DNA from: Hyphomicrobiales bacterium | Lineage (GTDB): Bacteria > Pseudomonadota > Alphaproteobacteria > Rhizobiales > Rhizobiaceae | Length of the DNA stretch: 40,006 nucleotides | Assembly: GCA_900468805.1 (NCBI GenBank) | Contig: UEIF01000034.1 | Span: 1-40,006 of the forward strand | Direction: 5' to 3' | Shown: positions 12,780-19,086 of the stretch, one piece after another | Layout: every line of letters begins with the position of its first letter | How positions within the stretch are numbered: position 1 is the stretch's first letter | The notes under the pieces: generated by a model | What the model was told of the DNA's origin: nothing | What the model saw: only the letters and a program-made list of their open reading frames with translations | Databases searched by the model: none | Made by a program: the position numbers and the translations under genes

Positions 12780-12795
12780 AAAGGGGAATAAGTGA
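12715..12795 (+). CDS. 26-aa basic amphipathic peptide
   Basis: An out-of-frame ORF over the end of the previous gene: MKRLTKSLLRRAWEWIRLKL plus SKKGNK. It is strongly cationic and amphipathic with two Trp. GAGG five bases upstream and a TGATG overlap with the next gene support expression. It could be a membrane-active peptide or only a coupling ORF. Confidence 0.45.
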   Translation: MKRLTKSLLRRAWEWIRLKLSKKGNK

Positions 12796-12962
12796 TGTGC
12801 GACCCGTCGAAACAGAACCTGAAGACGCCGGCGGAACTTCTATCTGCTCTCATCGCAAAAGAGACGGGCGCCAATATCGAACCGAAGCTTCTGCGCCTGT
12901 TCGTCAAGGCCAGGTGGGATCGCATCACGACGCTAGCCCATGCGATCCACGACGCCGATTAA
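12795..12962 (+). CDS. Small hypothetical protein
   Basis: 55 aa (MCDPSKQNLKTPAELLSALI start), helical, with LLRLFVKARWDRITTLAHAIHDAD at the end. AAGGGG eight bases upstream and TGATG coupling support the start. No family recognised. Confidence 0.65.
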   Translation: MCDPSKQNLKTPAELLSALIAKETGANIEPKLLRLFVKARWDRITTLAHAIHDAD

Positions 12963-12994
12963 CCACCCCATAACCCCTACCCAAGAGGGCGACG

Positions 12995-13306
12995 ATGAAA
13001 CCGAAGAAAAGAAAGCTGCACAAGAATATCTGCGTTGCGTTCGCTCGGCTTACCCGTTCCGGCGAACTGCTCTGCCGGCAGTCGTCATCGACGGAAGAGG
13101 CAAAGAAGGGCGGAGGATACGTCTACTATATGGCGAAGTCCGGAAAGGAAGTCTCGCCGGTAAGCGCGAAATCGCTAATCGACATGGGTCTTGTGACCGA
13201 GCGCAACGACGGCTTATTCGCTGGTAGCTCTCAGTCTTTCGCGCCGATCCCATCGGCAGAGTTCGACGCCTTCCGCCAGCAATACGAGGCGCCCCAACAT
13301 GCATAG
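12995..13306 (+). CDS. Hypothetical protein
   Basis: 103 aa. A very basic N-terminus (MKPKKRKLHKNICVAFARL), then a region with YVYYMAKSGKEVSPVSAKSLIDMGLVTERNDGLF (winged-helix-like spacing, uncertain) and a C-terminal FDAFRQQY helix. AAGAGGG precedes the ATG. It overlaps the next gene by eight bases. Possibly nucleic-acid binding by charge alone. Confidence 0.65.
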   Translation: MKPKKRKLHKNICVAFARLTRSGELLCRQSSSTEEAKKGGGYVYYMAKSGKEVSPVSAKSLIDMGLVTERNDGLFAGSSQSFAPIPSAEFDAFRQQYEAPQHA

Positions 13307-13496
13307 TCTCGAACAGAAGCGCGACGCCATACAGGTCATCATCGACAACACTCGCGCATGGCTCGCCACGTTCGGCGACGGGCCGAAGAAGCGCCCTCAA
13401 AATGAGATCGATACCAAGACGCACCGCCTCGACGTCCTGAAAGAGATCCGAGACGACTACGAGAACGCTGTGCAGCGGAAACGAGGTGCGGCATGA
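13299..13496 (+). CDS. Small helical hypothetical protein
   Basis: 65 aa, two charged helices (LEQKRDAIQVIIDNTRAWLATF and RLDVLKEIRDDYENAVQRK), probably a helical hairpin. It is coupled to the RusA-like gene by ATGA, which may indicate a working relation, but no function is known. Confidence 0.65.
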   Translation: MHSLEQKRDAIQVIIDNTRAWLATFGDGPKKRPQNEIDTKTHRLDVLKEIRDDYENAVQRKRGAA

Positions 13497-13849
13497 TAGC
13501 TGAACTCTTCCTCCCGTGGCCAGACAAACGCCTGTCTCCTAACGCCAGAGTGCACTGGTCGTCTCTCGCCCGCGCCAAGAAGGCAGCGAAACGCACGGCC
13601 TATTACATGACGCTGGAAGCCGGCATTGGCAGGATCGACGCTGACAGTCTGTCCGTCAAGTATTCGTTCTTCCCGCCAGACCGGCGGGCTCGGGATGCCG
13701 ACAACATGCTCTCGAGCTGCAAGGCATATCAAGACGGGATTGCCGCAGCGATCGGCATTGATGACAGCAAATTTCAAATCACCATAGCGCCCCGCGGCCC
13801 TGTAGAGCGCGCCGGCATGGTTAAGGTCGAACTGGAGTGGGCGGAATGA
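13493..13849 (+). CDS. rusA: RusA-family Holliday-junction resolvase
   Basis: 118 aa, the usual RusA length. The opening LFLPWPDKRLSPNARVHW and the acidic cluster RDADNMLSSCKAYQDGI (D68, D70, then D81) and IGIDDSKF (D90, D91) match the metal-binding aspartates of RusA, which cuts four-way DNA junctions. It would resolve recombination or replication intermediates before packaging and pairs functionally with the SSB/annealing genes of the left operon. Confidence 0.92.
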   Translation: MIAELFLPWPDKRLSPNARVHWSSLARAKKAAKRTAYYMTLEAGIGRIDADSLSVKYSFFPPDRRARDADNMLSSCKAYQDGIAAAIGIDDSKFQITIAPRGPVERAGMVKVELEWAE

Positions 13850-14220
13850 GCAAAGAGATCATGGATATTCTCTCGCCAGTTCTGGGTGAAGAGCTTGCAG
13901 CCGCAATCATCGACCACCGCAAGCGCACGGTAAAGAAGCCCCTCACGGCCTACGCCGCAAAGCTTCAGGTACGAGAATACGAAAAGACAGGTGATCCTGT
14001 CGCCGCGGCTGAAATGCAGATCCTGCGTGGATGGCAGGCGATCAAGAGCGACTGGTACCTGAACGAGATCGAGAAGCAGAAGCGCAATGCGCCGCCTGTC
14101 CAGCGGCAGGAGACGAGGGACGAATATATCGCCCGCTCCATCAAGGCCAACGACTGGGACGGCAAGCCTTCCGCAGATTCGCGTGTCAACAACGTTATCA
14201 AAATGGCTGTGAGATCATGA
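13846..14220 (+). CDS. Hypothetical protein
   Basis: 124 aa (MSKEIMDILSPVLGEELAAAI start), mainly helical, with KPLTAYAAKLQVREYEKTGDP and AAEMQILRGWQAIKSDWYLNE segments. This pattern is seen in small phage proteins beside RusA or replication genes in Alphaproteobacteria. Function unknown. ATGA coupled on both sides. Confidence 0.7.
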   Translation: MSKEIMDILSPVLGEELAAAIIDHRKRTVKKPLTAYAAKLQVREYEKTGDPVAAAEMQILRGWQAIKSDWYLNEIEKQKRNAPPVQRQETRDEYIARSIKANDWDGKPSADSRVNNVIKMAVRS

Positions 14221-14555
14221 CCGAGAGAGACAACAGCACCCCCGCGCCCGTTCAGCAATTGATGGGGGCAACTGACGCCGAACGCCTGGAAGATTTACGC
14301 CTCGCCGCGGCGGCAATCCGCACGTACATGCCGGACACACTGCCAACTGGCGAAGACGGAAAGATCCATTTCGCTCGGGCTCTTGCTGAAGCCGCCGCCG
14401 AAGCGATCGAGGGTTTTCTCAGCGCCGCCGATGTTACCAATCATGGGAGTAAAAGCGATTTACACCCAGAATATGTAACATCCGAAGCTGGTACAAAGTC
14501 TGGGTATAAAGGCGATTTGTACCCCGGAAATGTACCAGCCGGAGAAGCCGAATGA
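14217..14555 (+). CDS. Hypothetical protein ending in a palindromic repeat
   Basis: 112 aa. Residues 1-72 are a helical domain (RLEDLRLAAAAIRTYMPDT, FARALAEAAAEAIEGFL). Residues 73-112 come from two tandem, related DNA units with inverted-repeat arms (14432-14535) and read as two versions of a KSDLHPEYV/KGDLYPGNV motif. The tail therefore looks appended by a repeat insertion. Coupled to the methylase-like gene by ATGA. Confidence 0.65.
   Translation: MTERDNSTPAPVQQLMGATDAERLEDLRLAAAAIRTYMPDTLPTGEDGKIHFARALAEAAAEAIEGFLSAADVTNHGSKSDLHPEYVTSEAGTKSGYKGDLYPGNVPAGEAE
14432..14535. repeat. Tandem pair of palindromic units inside a coding region
   Basis: Unit 1 runs from TGTTAC (14432) to GTAACA (about 14481), with inner arms GTAAA/TTTAC. 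Unit 2 runs from TGGTAC to GTACCA (about 14535), with inner arms GGTACAAA/TTTGTACC. The two align along their length, sharing AAAGCGATTT/AAAGGCGATTT. Both are bounded by inverted arms, so both strands show similar motifs. Confidence 0.6.
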
Positions 14556-15259
14556 AGGTTCTCATCGGCTGCGAAACCTCTGGAAAGATGCGCCGCGCCT
14601 TCGATGCGCTCGGGCATGACACATGGTCCTGCGACCTCCTGCCCGCAGACGACGGCAGCAACCGGCATATCGTCGGTGACATTCGGGATTACCTGAATGA
14701 AGGCTGGGATCTGCTCGCTGTCATGCATCCTCCCTGTACCAGGCTCTGCAACAGCGGTGTGCGCTGGCTGACAGAGCCGCCAACGAAGCTCAACGAGACC
14801 TATCCGGCCGCCGACCGTCTCGCCTATCAGGTCATGAACCGTGACGAACGGCTGACCTTCATGTGGCGCGAACTGGACAAGGGCGCCGATCTGTTCTCCG
14901 CGTGCTGGAACGCCCCGATCGAGCGCGTGGCCGTCGAGAACCCGGTCATGCATCGGCACGCGAAGGAGCGCATCGTCAACTACGCCGATCCCGCGCAGAC
15001 GGTCCAGCCATGGTGGTTCGGAGATCCTGCGTTCAAGGGCACATCGTTCTTCCTGCGCAATCTTCCGAAGCTCGTGCCGACCAATCGCCTGACGCCCCCG
15101 AAGGCCGGTACCGAAGAGCATAAGCAGTGGTCGAAGATCCACCGCGCGCCGCCCGGTCCCGAGCGATGGAAGATCCGTTCCGAAACATTCCCCGGTATCG
15201 CCGACGCTGCAGCAGCCCAGTGGGGCGGATATGCCGTCGCGAAGAAGGAGGCCGCATGA
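14552..15259 (+). CDS. Cytosine-C5 methylase-like protein
   Basis: 235 aa. The N-terminus MKVLIGCETSGKMRRAFDALG resembles the SAM-binding motif I of cytosine-C5 methylases, HPPC(T) at 59-63 resembles the catalytic Pro-Cys motif (C62), and VAVENPV at 127-132 resembles the ENV motif. The target-recognition part is reduced and the protein is shorter than typical Dcm enzymes (about 350-400 aa). It might modify DNA to evade restriction, or a related base. Close phage relatives are usually called hypothetical or methyltransferase-like. Confidence 0.7.
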   Translation: MKVLIGCETSGKMRRAFDALGHDTWSCDLLPADDGSNRHIVGDIRDYLNEGWDLLAVMHPPCTRLCNSGVRWLTEPPTKLNETYPAADRLAYQVMNRDERLTFMWRELDKGADLFSACWNAPIERVAVENPVMHRHAKERIVNYADPAQTVQPWWFGDPAFKGTSFFLRNLPKLVPTNRLTPPKAGTEEHKQWSKIHRAPPGPERWKIRSETFPGIADAAAAQWGGYAVAKKEAA

Positions 15260-15507
15260 GCGACAAGTCACTCAAAATGCACCATGTGCAAGATAGCTCG
15301 CACGACGGCTACGAAGTCAATACCGCCTGCGGCCTCGACGGGTGGAGGAACGACGGCACGTCACAATGGTATCAGCAGCGAGGAGGCGAGCGCATGTTCC
15401 GCGCCGCTTTCGATCTTTCGTCCGTCACATGCAAGCGCTGCTTACAAGCTGGTGCGTTGGAGCACGTCCACCCATCGCCCTCACAGGGGAAGGTGGGTAC
15501 CCCATGA
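15256..15507 (+). CDS. Small hypothetical protein
   Basis: 83 aa (MSDKSLKMHHVQDSSHDGY start). Cysteines in ACGLDGW and VTCKRCLQ could form a small metal site. ATGA coupled to both neighbours. No family recognised. Confidence 0.65.
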   Translation: MSDKSLKMHHVQDSSHDGYEVNTACGLDGWRNDGTSQWYQQRGGERMFRAAFDLSSVTCKRCLQAGALEHVHPSPSQGKVGTP

Positions 15508-15698
15508 TCGACCACCGCCTTAGGCAACAGCAGATCGTAGAGCGCGAATACCTCCTCCCATTCGCAGAGAACATCACGCACGAACAATGGCACTTGGGCG
15601 GCAAGCAGCGGAAATGGCCGGCAAAGGCCCGGTATTTCTACGCGCTGCAAGCAATTTACGTGCCGTCTGAAGCAATAAGAAAGGAAGACGCAGCGTGA
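15504..15698 (+). CDS. Small hypothetical protein
   Basis: 64 aa, charged and aromatic (EREYLLPFAENITHEQWHLGG, WPAKARYFYALQAIYVP). No domain is recognised. It is coupled to the following GTG-started gene through GTGA. Confidence 0.65.
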   Translation: MIDHRLRQQQIVEREYLLPFAENITHEQWHLGGKQRKWPAKARYFYALQAIYVPSEAIRKEDAA

Positions 15699-15907
15699 AA
15701 TTCATTATGCAGTTCAGCGAAGCCACAAGAACGTATTCCTTTGCCGGCAGCTACACGGAAGAAGAACTCCAGAGATTGGATTTTAGCCCGCTCGATCAGG
15801 CCATCCTTCACCAGCCCGCAGCCACTGCCGCCGATTCCCTACTTTCGCTTGAGATTATCTATCGAGCCGATCAAGAGCGCAACCAAGCCTCCACCAAGGA
15901 CCAATAG
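15695..15907 (+). CDS. Small hypothetical protein (GTG start)
   Basis: 70 aa starting with GTG (MKFIMQFSEATRTYSFAG). The GTG overlaps the previous stop. A beta-hairpin-like N-terminus is followed by an acidic EEELQRLDFSPLDQA helix. Function unknown. Confidence 0.65.
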   Translation: MKFIMQFSEATRTYSFAGSYTEEELQRLDFSPLDQAILHQPAATAADSLLSLEIIYRADQERNQASTKDQ

Positions 15908-15909
15908 CC

Positions 15910-16449
15910 ATGCAAACAACAGCGCTGAAAGAGCAGCACGAGAACTGGAAGGCGGCGAGGGCGCGATTGTTTTCGCCGGCCGTGAAGCCTAGGCTCGTTG
16001 ACAGGCCGATCGAAATCACCAAGGCGCGCCCACTATGGCGGATACAGGCGACTGAGTTCGACGACCATGTACGCCTATATCGCAAGATCATTCGCGACTA
16101 CATGGCCGAGCTTTCCATTGAGATGCGCGCTGCTCAGGAAGAGGCAGCAATGGAACTGTTGCCGGTCACGAGCAAGACGCCTGCCCGAGATATCATCGAT
16201 GACGTTCTGCAGCATTTCCCCGGCGTGACATGGGCCGACCTTAAGGGGCCTCGTAGATTGAGAGCTTACGTCCTCCCGCGCCAGATCGCCGTTTACGAGG
16301 TTCATCGCCGCCGCAAGGATATGTCGCTTCCGCAAATCGGCCGTCTTTTCGGTGGGCGCGATCATACGACGGCACTTAATTCTGTAAGGAAAATCAAAAG
16401 GATGCTAGAGTCTGGTGAACTAACACTTCCATTCGCAGCAGCAGAATAA
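15910..16449 (+). CDS. DnaA domain IV-like DNA-binding protein
   Basis: 179 aa. The C-terminal 65 residues (about 108-170) match the DnaA C-terminal DNA-binding domain: RLRAYVLPRQIAVYEVHRRR, then SLPQIGRLFGGRDHTTAL. The GRDHTT box is the signature that contacts DnaA boxes. The AAA+ ATPase domain is absent, so it cannot act as a full initiator. It may bind host-type DnaA boxes to recruit or block the host initiator. The N-terminal half (1-105) is helical and unknown. Such proteins occur in rhizobial prophages. Confidence 0.85.
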   Translation: MQTTALKEQHENWKAARARLFSPAVKPRLVDRPIEITKARPLWRIQATEFDDHVRLYRKIIRDYMAELSIEMRAAQEEAAMELLPVTSKTPARDIIDDVLQHFPGVTWADLKGPRRLRAYVLPRQIAVYEVHRRRKDMSLPQIGRLFGGRDHTTALNSVRKIKRMLESGELTLPFAAAE

Positions 16450-16463
16450 ACGAGGGCAATAGC

Positions 16464-17111
16464 ATGGGCGGCAAGGCAATCAAGGTAAAGCGCAAGGCCA
16501 ACAAAGGGGCAGGGCGGCCGCGCAAGGAAAATGTAGAGCGGTATCCGAGCGGCGACATCAAGCGCAGTGAAACGCAGCGTGAGGCAATGTCCGTCGCTAT
16601 CGAGGCGCGCCGGCGCATTGATGGATGGGGCGACAAGACATCTGACGAGACGGTAAAGAGCCAGTTCGCAGGCTATACCCTCGGCCGCATGTTCCTTGAC
16701 GGTCGTATCACCGAAGAGCAGCGCAAGGCCGGTGACGAATATGCGGAGATCCATGCACGGTATCGTCGCCTCGTCGGCCTGCCTGCCCCGAGCGCACGGG
16801 CACAATCCCTCTTCAGCATCAAAAGCCATGAGGGCGAGCAGACGGAAAGCATCACGCAGAAAGCCAGGAAGGCCAGTAACGCCATGATGGAGGTTGAGGG
16901 CATCCTTCTCCGGTGTGTGGACGGCCCGCAGATCAAACAGCTGACGTTTAACCTGGCGGTTATGGATTACGAACATCTGCGCGGAATGGGTGATCAGCAA
17001 TTATTGTGGCTTCGCAGGGGATTAACGGCATTGGCGCGTCGGCGGCAGTTGCAAGAGAATACCAAATCAGTTATGAGTTGGGATATTCAATCATCGGAAG
17101 TGTCAGCGTAA
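16464..17111 (+). CDS. Hypothetical protein with AT-hook-like N-terminus
   Basis: 215 aa. A very basic start (MGGKAIKVKRKANKGAGRPRK) contains GRPRK, an AT-hook-like core. The rest is helical, with KSQFAGYTLGRMFLDGRITEEQ and a C-terminal LRRGLTALARRRQLQ segment. It is the last gene before the structured gap at 17112-17251. A DNA-binding role is likely from composition. It is not clearly a terminase subunit. Confidence 0.7.
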   Translation: MGGKAIKVKRKANKGAGRPRKENVERYPSGDIKRSETQREAMSVAIEARRRIDGWGDKTSDETVKSQFAGYTLGRMFLDGRITEEQRKAGDEYAEIHARYRRLVGLPAPSARAQSLFSIKSHEGEQTESITQKARKASNAMMEVEGILLRCVDGPQIKQLTFNLAVMDYEHLRGMGDQQLLWLRRGLTALARRRQLQENTKSVMSWDIQSSEVSA

Positions 17112-17251
17112 AACGGTTATCGGGCAGCTATAGCCCGGTAGGAGTGCCGCGCACGGCGCCCGCAAGGGACTAAGCCGGGTTAAAGCCACAGCTTGGGCAC
17201 TGACGCTCAGGGAAACAGCGGCGAGTTTCGACACTTCTTCCGGAGCCCATC
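17112..17251 (+). other. Structured intergenic region before late genes
   Basis: 140 bases without a gene. CGGGC (17121-17125) pairs with GCCCG (17133-17137). GCCG (17146-17149) pairs with CGGC (17154-17157). CCC-GCAA-GGG (17159-17168) is a small hairpin closed by a GNRA tetraloop. AGTGCC near 17143 can also pair with GGCACT near 17195. A multi-branched RNA is possible. It separates early from pre-late genes and may hold a late promoter or RNA element, but no -10/-35 is obvious. Confidence 0.4.
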
Positions 17252-17440
17252 ATGGAACACGAAGAGCAATCTCAAGAGCCCTTCATCTCCGGCATTCGTC
17301 TCCCCGGAGAATCCCTCCCAAAGATCCACCCTGATTACGCAACAGACGGACTGACAGAGCCGCTGAAGCCGTTGGTGCGTGAGAACGATGGGGAGCGTGA
17401 CGAGCTTAGCGTCTCTAGGATTTCTTCGAGGTCAGAATGA
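17252..17440 (+). CDS. Small acidic hypothetical protein
   Basis: 62 aa (MEHEEQSQEPFISGIRLPGE start), acidic, Pro/Glu-rich, probably partly disordered. It opens the next gene block and is coupled to the following gene by ATGA. CCGGAG lies eight bases before the ATG. No family recognised. Confidence 0.65.
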   Translation: MEHEEQSQEPFISGIRLPGESLPKIHPDYATDGLTEPLKPLVRENDGERDELSVSRISSRSE

Positions 17441-17616
17441 CAGTCGTCAGGGTAGAGGGCGGGTACAGAAACGTGAAGGCAGTCTATATGCGCCAGACGC
17501 CGACAGATTGGACGCTGTTCGATCTGGAGGGCCGCAAATGTATCTGCGCCGCTGACCGCGGGCGGCTGTTCTTCTGGGTCACGGAAAACGACATTGAACT
17601 GGTGCAGGTTCACTAA
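17437..17616 (+). CDS. Small beta-rich hypothetical protein
   Basis: 59 aa (MTVVRVEGGYRNVKAVYMRQ start). Alternating strands, with two Trp and LFFWVTENDIELVQVH at the end, suggest a small beta-sheet domain. Start by ATGA overlap. The next gene begins immediately after its stop. Function unknown. Confidence 0.65.
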   Translation: MTVVRVEGGYRNVKAVYMRQTPTDWTLFDLEGRKCICAADRGRLFFWVTENDIELVQVH

Positions 17617-17859
17617 ATGAGCAATATCCGCGTCCTCGACACCCGCGCCACAACAAGGGCTGATGTCGTTGAGATGGCAAAGACGATCCTGCATTTAGCC
17701 GAAGCAGGAGACATCGTTGATCTCTCATGGTTCGCCTCTAACCTCGATGGTTCGACCAGAACAGGGTTTACGCCCACAGATGACGGCCAGCGCCGCCTCG
17801 CTAACGCATACAGGCTAGCTCATCGCCTTCAGCTGAAGATGGATGAGCAGGCAGAATGA
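17617..17859 (+). CDS. Small hypothetical protein
   Basis: 80 aa. An N-terminal helix (ADVVEMAKTILHLAEAGD), a middle LSWFASNLDGSTRTGFTPTDD loop and a C-terminal helix (RRLANAYRLAHRLQL). Cytosolic, no recognised domain, ATGA coupled to the 26-aa membrane peptide. Confidence 0.65.
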   Translation: MSNIRVLDTRATTRADVVEMAKTILHLAEAGDIVDLSWFASNLDGSTRTGFTPTDDGQRRLANAYRLAHRLQLKMDEQAE

Positions 17860-17936
17860 CCACCCGTTCAGACCGTCAAGTCCTCACTATCGCTATCATC
17901 CTTACAATTGCATGGGGTGCGCTATGGCTTCTGTGA
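17856..17936 (+). CDS. 26-aa single-TM peptide
   Basis: MTTRSDRQ followed by a single hydrophobic helix (VLTIAIILTIAWGALWLL). The charged N-terminus predicts N-in orientation. It overlaps the upstream stop by ATGA and the downstream lipoprotein start by 13 bases. It could be a small holin-like or accessory membrane peptide. Function not known. Confidence 0.55.
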   Translation: MTTRSDRQVLTIAIILTIAWGALWLL

Positions 17937-18055
17937 ACCTCCAGCGCGTGGCTCTCGTGGTCGCGGTGATCCTGTTCGCATTCGTGGGGCTGTTCGTGAT
18001 GTCGGGATGCCAGACGTACCAACCTCCTGGCGGCGACTTGTGGCGGGCGCTTTGA
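17924..18055 (+). CDS. 43-aa lipoprotein
   Basis: An N-terminal hydrophobic signal (about 9-26: VALVVAVILFAFVGLFVM) ends in the lipobox VMSGC, with the lipidated Cys at residue 29. The mature peptide is only 15 aa (CQTYQPPGGDLWRAL), a size reminiscent of Rz1-type o-spanins. It is however 18 kb from the endolysin/spanin genes. ATG lies inside the preceding membrane peptide gene. Confidence 0.6.
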   Translation: MASVNLQRVALVVAVILFAFVGLFVMSGCQTYQPPGGDLWRAL

Positions 18056-18153
18056 TGTACGGCCCCGCATTCTGGCGCTGCCGCATCGGCAAGATCCGCA
18101 TGAAGGCAGGCGCGTATCTCGCTTGTCACGACTGGGGCGGGAACGCCTTTTAA
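18055..18153 (+). CDS. 32-aa hypothetical peptide
   Basis: MYGPAFWRCRIGKIRMKAGAY followed by a short tail with a CHDWGG segment; basic, aromatic, not membrane-spanning. TGATG overlap upstream and TAATG overlap downstream support translation. Function unknown. Confidence 0.5.
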   Translation: MYGPAFWRCRIGKIRMKAGAYLACHDWGGNAF

Positions 18154-18371
18154 TGTGGCCCTTCCGTAAAAAGGCTCTCACGCCCATCTATCCGTTCCGT
18201 CCGTTGACGGACGCGCTCAAGGCCAAAGACGCAGAGCTTTACAGTAAGCTATGTCATCATATCCCCAGCGTCTTCCGCCAGGAATGGGTGAAGGTTTATC
18301 CCGAGGACTTCCCGGACGGAGGCATGTCCGCCCCTGATCCGAGTTCGATCAAACCACACAAAGACAGGTGA
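18153..18371 (+). CDS. Small hypothetical protein
   Basis: 72 aa (MWPFRKKALTPIYPFRPLTDAL start). A hydrophobic-basic N-terminus, a helix with KAKDAELYSKLCHHIPSVFRQ, and a Pro-rich tail. TAATG coupling to the previous gene. It lies three bases before the next gene. No family recognised. Confidence 0.65.
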   Translation: MWPFRKKALTPIYPFRPLTDALKAKDAELYSKLCHHIPSVFRQEWVKVYPEDFPDGGMSAPDPSSIKPHKDR

Positions 18372-18374
18372 CAT

Positions 18375-18704
18375 ATGGCAACTCTGCACGTCTCCATCAG
18401 CAAGGCGCGTCTCATCGCAGGTGGCAACGGCGGCGAGCAGGTTCTCTATAGTCCCGCTCCAGTCATTTCCGCCGCTCTGACCACATCGGCAAGCGCTGCC
18501 AGCACAAGCACGATCGCTGCAGCTACGTCAGCCACGAAAGAGCAGCAGGGCAAGCTCATCGCCCGCTGCAACTCAGTTGACGCCGCGCATTACGTCAATG
18601 CAGGCGGCACAGCATCGGCCACTGCAGGCTATTACGTGCCAACAGGGGCGTGGATCGACATTGCGGTTTCGCCAGGCGCCGAAATCTCGGCTGTTACAGC
18701 CTGA
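18375..18704 (+). CDS. Ala/Thr-rich protein, possible virion component
   Basis: 109 aa. Long Ala/Ser/Thr stretches (SAALTTSASAASTSTIAAAT) and short beta strands ending in GAWIDIAVSPGAEISAVTA, typical of small capsid-decoration or surface proteins. A ribosome site, ACAGGTGACAT, is close to the ATG. It precedes the terminase genes. A structural role is inferred from composition. Confidence 0.6.
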   Translation: MATLHVSISKARLIAGGNGGEQVLYSPAPVISAALTTSASAASTSTIAAATSATKEQQGKLIARCNSVDAAHYVNAGGTASATAGYYVPTGAWIDIAVSPGAEISAVTA

Positions 18705-18804
18705 TGACTGGAATATTATTCCGGGCTATGTCGAAAATAACGCGTTTTCACTTCAGCGCGTAGCAAGATTTTCTATCTGACCGGTCTAAAATAGAGAAAA
18801 ACAG
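18705..18804 (+). promoter_or_regulatory. AT-rich gap with palindrome before the terminase genes
   Basis: 100 bases, AT-rich relative to its surroundings. CTATCTGACCGGTCTAAAATAG (18773-18794 region) contains the perfect core GACCGGTC with ATAG/CTAT flanks. This could be an operator or late-promoter element for the packaging and structural operon. No confident -35/-10 pair is seen. Confidence 0.35.
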
Positions 18805-19086
18805 ATGGCTGAAGGCAAAAAGACGGGTGGACGCCAGAAAGGAACCCCAAACAAGACGACGAAGGCTGTCAAAGATGCCATCGCTGAAGCAGCAGAGGCT
18901 CTCGGCGGCGTTGACCGTCTCGTTGATTGGGCAAAAGAAGATCCGCTGAACGAACGAGCATTCTGGGCAACGATCTATCCTAAGCTTTTGCCCCTGCAGA
19001 TTTCCGGTGATCCTGAGAACCCGCTCCGCACAATCACCCGCATCGAGCTTGTAGCGCCAGGGCATGACGACAACAGCAAGGATTGA
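18805..19086 (+). CDS. terS: Terminase small subunit
   Basis: 93 aa. The basic N-terminus GKKTGGRQKGTPNKTTKAVKDAI and the helical DPLNERAFWATIYPKLLPLQ segment are typical of small terminase subunits of this type. The subunit recognises the packaging site and loads the motor. The 3' end overlaps the large-subunit gene by 23 bases. The stop is internal to that gene's start region. Confidence 0.85.
   Translation: MAEGKKTGGRQKGTPNKTTKAVKDAIAEAAEALGGVDRLVDWAKEDPLNERAFWATIYPKLLPLQISGDPENPLRTITRIELVAPGHDDNSKD

Noticed and set aside
14441..15271. Minus-strand frame opposite the methylase-like gene
   Set aside because: Antisense reading; the repeated motifs near its end come from the palindromic units, which look alike on both strands.
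17190..17220. CTGACGCTCAGGGAAAC resembling a hammerhead ribozyme core
   Set aside because: The CUGANGA box is broken (CUGACGC) and no closing stems with the right spacing are found.
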